Part shown: piece after piece, positions 30,352 through 31,097 of the stretch
How positions within the stretch are numbered: the stretch's first letter is position 1
Layout of the letters: each line of letters starts with the position of its first letter
Assembly: GCA_964450715.1 (NCBI GenBank)
Contig: CAYVFC010000098.1
Location: 1 to 31,097 of the forward strand
DNA length: 31,097 bases
Direction of reading: 5' to 3'
Source: CAYVFC01 sp964450715
GTDB lineage: Bacteria > Myxococcota_A > Polyangia > Polyangiales > JAFGIB01
Notes under the pieces: generated by a model
The model's input: the letters and a program-made list of their open reading frames with translations, nothing else
Told to the model about the DNA's origin: nothing
The model's database searches: none
Made by a program: the position numbers and the translations under genes

Positions 30352-31097
30352 TCAGTCACCGCAGATACCGCCGCAGCCGTCCTCCTCGCCGTCCTTATCC
30401 TTGCATTGCGGTATACACCCGTTGATATCGGGAGTCGTGTCGCAGAAACCCAGCGAGGGGGCAAGGTCATAAGGGGCGCTGTAACTCCATTCGTCGCTGG
30501 ACAGATCGCAGCCGGCTCGAACCGCTCCGACGCACTTGCCTTGCTCGCAGTCGCCGTCCGTCCAGCAAAGATAAGGGTCCGGCGTGGCCTGGCAGGTGCC
30601 CGCGCCGTCGCTCGAGCCAGCCGGATAGATGCATCGGGTCCCTTCCGGACAGTCTTCGGCGGTCTGGCAGCACGGGACACAGCCCATCCCGCCGTCCGGC
30701 AGGTAACCGCAGGATTCCGGGCAGAACTCACTTTCGATATCGCAGCTCGCACCCATGCAGCAGGGGGTGCCGCATACCTCTGCGCAGGAGACATCCCTTA
30801 GCTGCGTAACCAGGATCTTGCCTTCCGCGCAAAACGGCGGCTGCGCACCGGTGTCGATGTACATGTAGCAAGGAAAATCGGCGGAGCATGTGATCCCCTG
30901 CGGACACGGCCCCTCATCCACAACCGCGGGCTCGATACAGTCATCGACGTCTTCACAGTCGGTATCATCGCAGTCGGTTTTGCCGTCTCCGTCGTTATCC
31001 CGGTAGTCCCGGCAGTTGCTTTCCCGGCACGCGGCGTCCCGCTGCGTATTCCGGGCGATGCCGATCACCGATTCCGGGCGATGCCGATCACTGATTC
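30352..31097 (-). CDS. Cys-rich secreted/lipoprotein, 5' end outside the window
   Basis: At least 238 aa; the reading frame stays open to the right edge. It contains an Asp/Cys calcium-loop-like motif (DNDGDGKTDCDDTDCEDVDD) common in myxobacterial surface proteins, then many Cys pairs (VCGTPCCMGASCDIESEFCP, CVPCCQTAEDCPEGTRC, DGDCEQGKCVGA) and a short C-terminal CKDKDGEEDGCGGICGD. No signal peptide is seen, so the true start is probably beyond the window. An in-frame GTG at 31068 exists, but it lies within a 23-bp tandem repeat whose length is not a multiple of three, so the frame upstream of it is uncertain. Confidence 0.65.
   Translation of the reverse strand, partial: ISDRHRPESVIGIARNTQRDAACRESNCRDYRDNDGDGKTDCDDTDCEDVDDCIEPAVVDEGPCPQGITCSADFPCYMYIDTGAQPPFCAEGKILVTQLRDVSCAEVCGTPCCMGASCDIESEFCPESCGYLPDGGMGCVPCCQTAEDCPEGTRCIYPAGSSDGAGTCQATPDPYLCWTDGDCEQGKCVGAVRAGCDLSSDEWSYSAPYDLAPSLGFCDTTPDINGCIPQCKDKDGEEDGCGGICGD
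31051..31096. repeat. 23-bp tandem repeat at window edge
   Basis: CCGGGCGATGCCGATCACCG(ATT) at 31051-31073 is repeated at 31074-31096 with one substitution (C to T). The array may continue beyond the window. It lies within the open frame of the Cys-rich gene and shifts frame with each copy. Confidence 0.85.

Overview
The window looks like chromosomal DNA of a high-GC member of the Myxococcota (Polyangia-like). The evidence is indirect: a run of Cys-rich and acidic-linker lipoproteins, a von Willebrand A lipoprotein, an FG-GAP repeat lipoprotein, a Ser/Thr kinase fused to an AAA/TPR/GAF tail, and dense housekeeping genes separated by repeat-bearing gaps. No rRNA, intact tRNA, integrase, transposase or phage structural gene was seen.

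Left part (1-21 kb) is mostly ordinary chromosome. On the minus strand: alanine dehydrogenase (ald), then a three-gene lipoprotein cluster made of a winged-helix-like regulator that overlaps a VWA lipoprotein by 4 bp (ATGA), followed by a small secreted lipoprotein. On the plus strand: a PhzF-like epimerase, an alkaline-phosphatase-superfamily (sulfatase-like) hydrolase and a multi-spanning acyltransferase-like membrane protein. Again on the minus strand: a large signalling kinase, an OmpR-type response regulator without a histidine kinase, and a P-loop kinase-like protein, all codirectional. Then a PlsC-type acyltransferase (+), convergent katG (-), and a short asparaginase (-) whose promoter predicts a leaderless mRNA.

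Right part (21-31 kb) is accessory in character. It holds a secreted protein, several palindromic mobile-element-like repeats, a GNAT gene fragment, a Phd/RelE-type toxin-antitoxin pair, a 3' half of tRNA-Arg(UCU), a seven-repeat FG-GAP lipoprotein, an AAA ATPase with a C-terminal PD-(D/E)XK-like nuclease domain, and two Cys-rich lipoprotein genes, the last running off the right edge.

The most notable structures are non-coding. (1) A roughly 165-bp palindromic TA-flanked element occurs twice nearly intact (1262-1425, 22214-22378), with a truncated copy (21076-21120), a 13-bp terminal remnant (11335-11347), and a relative carrying the same core but different ends (21879-21988). (2) A 57-58-bp hairpin element occurs twice (22691-22748, 28451-28507). 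(3) tRNA-Arg 3'-end sequence at 23533-23585 and a shorter match at 28426-28447 bracket a 5-kb module. (4) Four alternating copies of a 15-bp motif (consensus TTTTGGCTGAATATA) lie in the promoter of the ATPase-nuclease gene. (5) Tandem duplications of 53, 41 and 23 bp sit at gene ends. All assignments are from reading the sequence by eye, without database searches.
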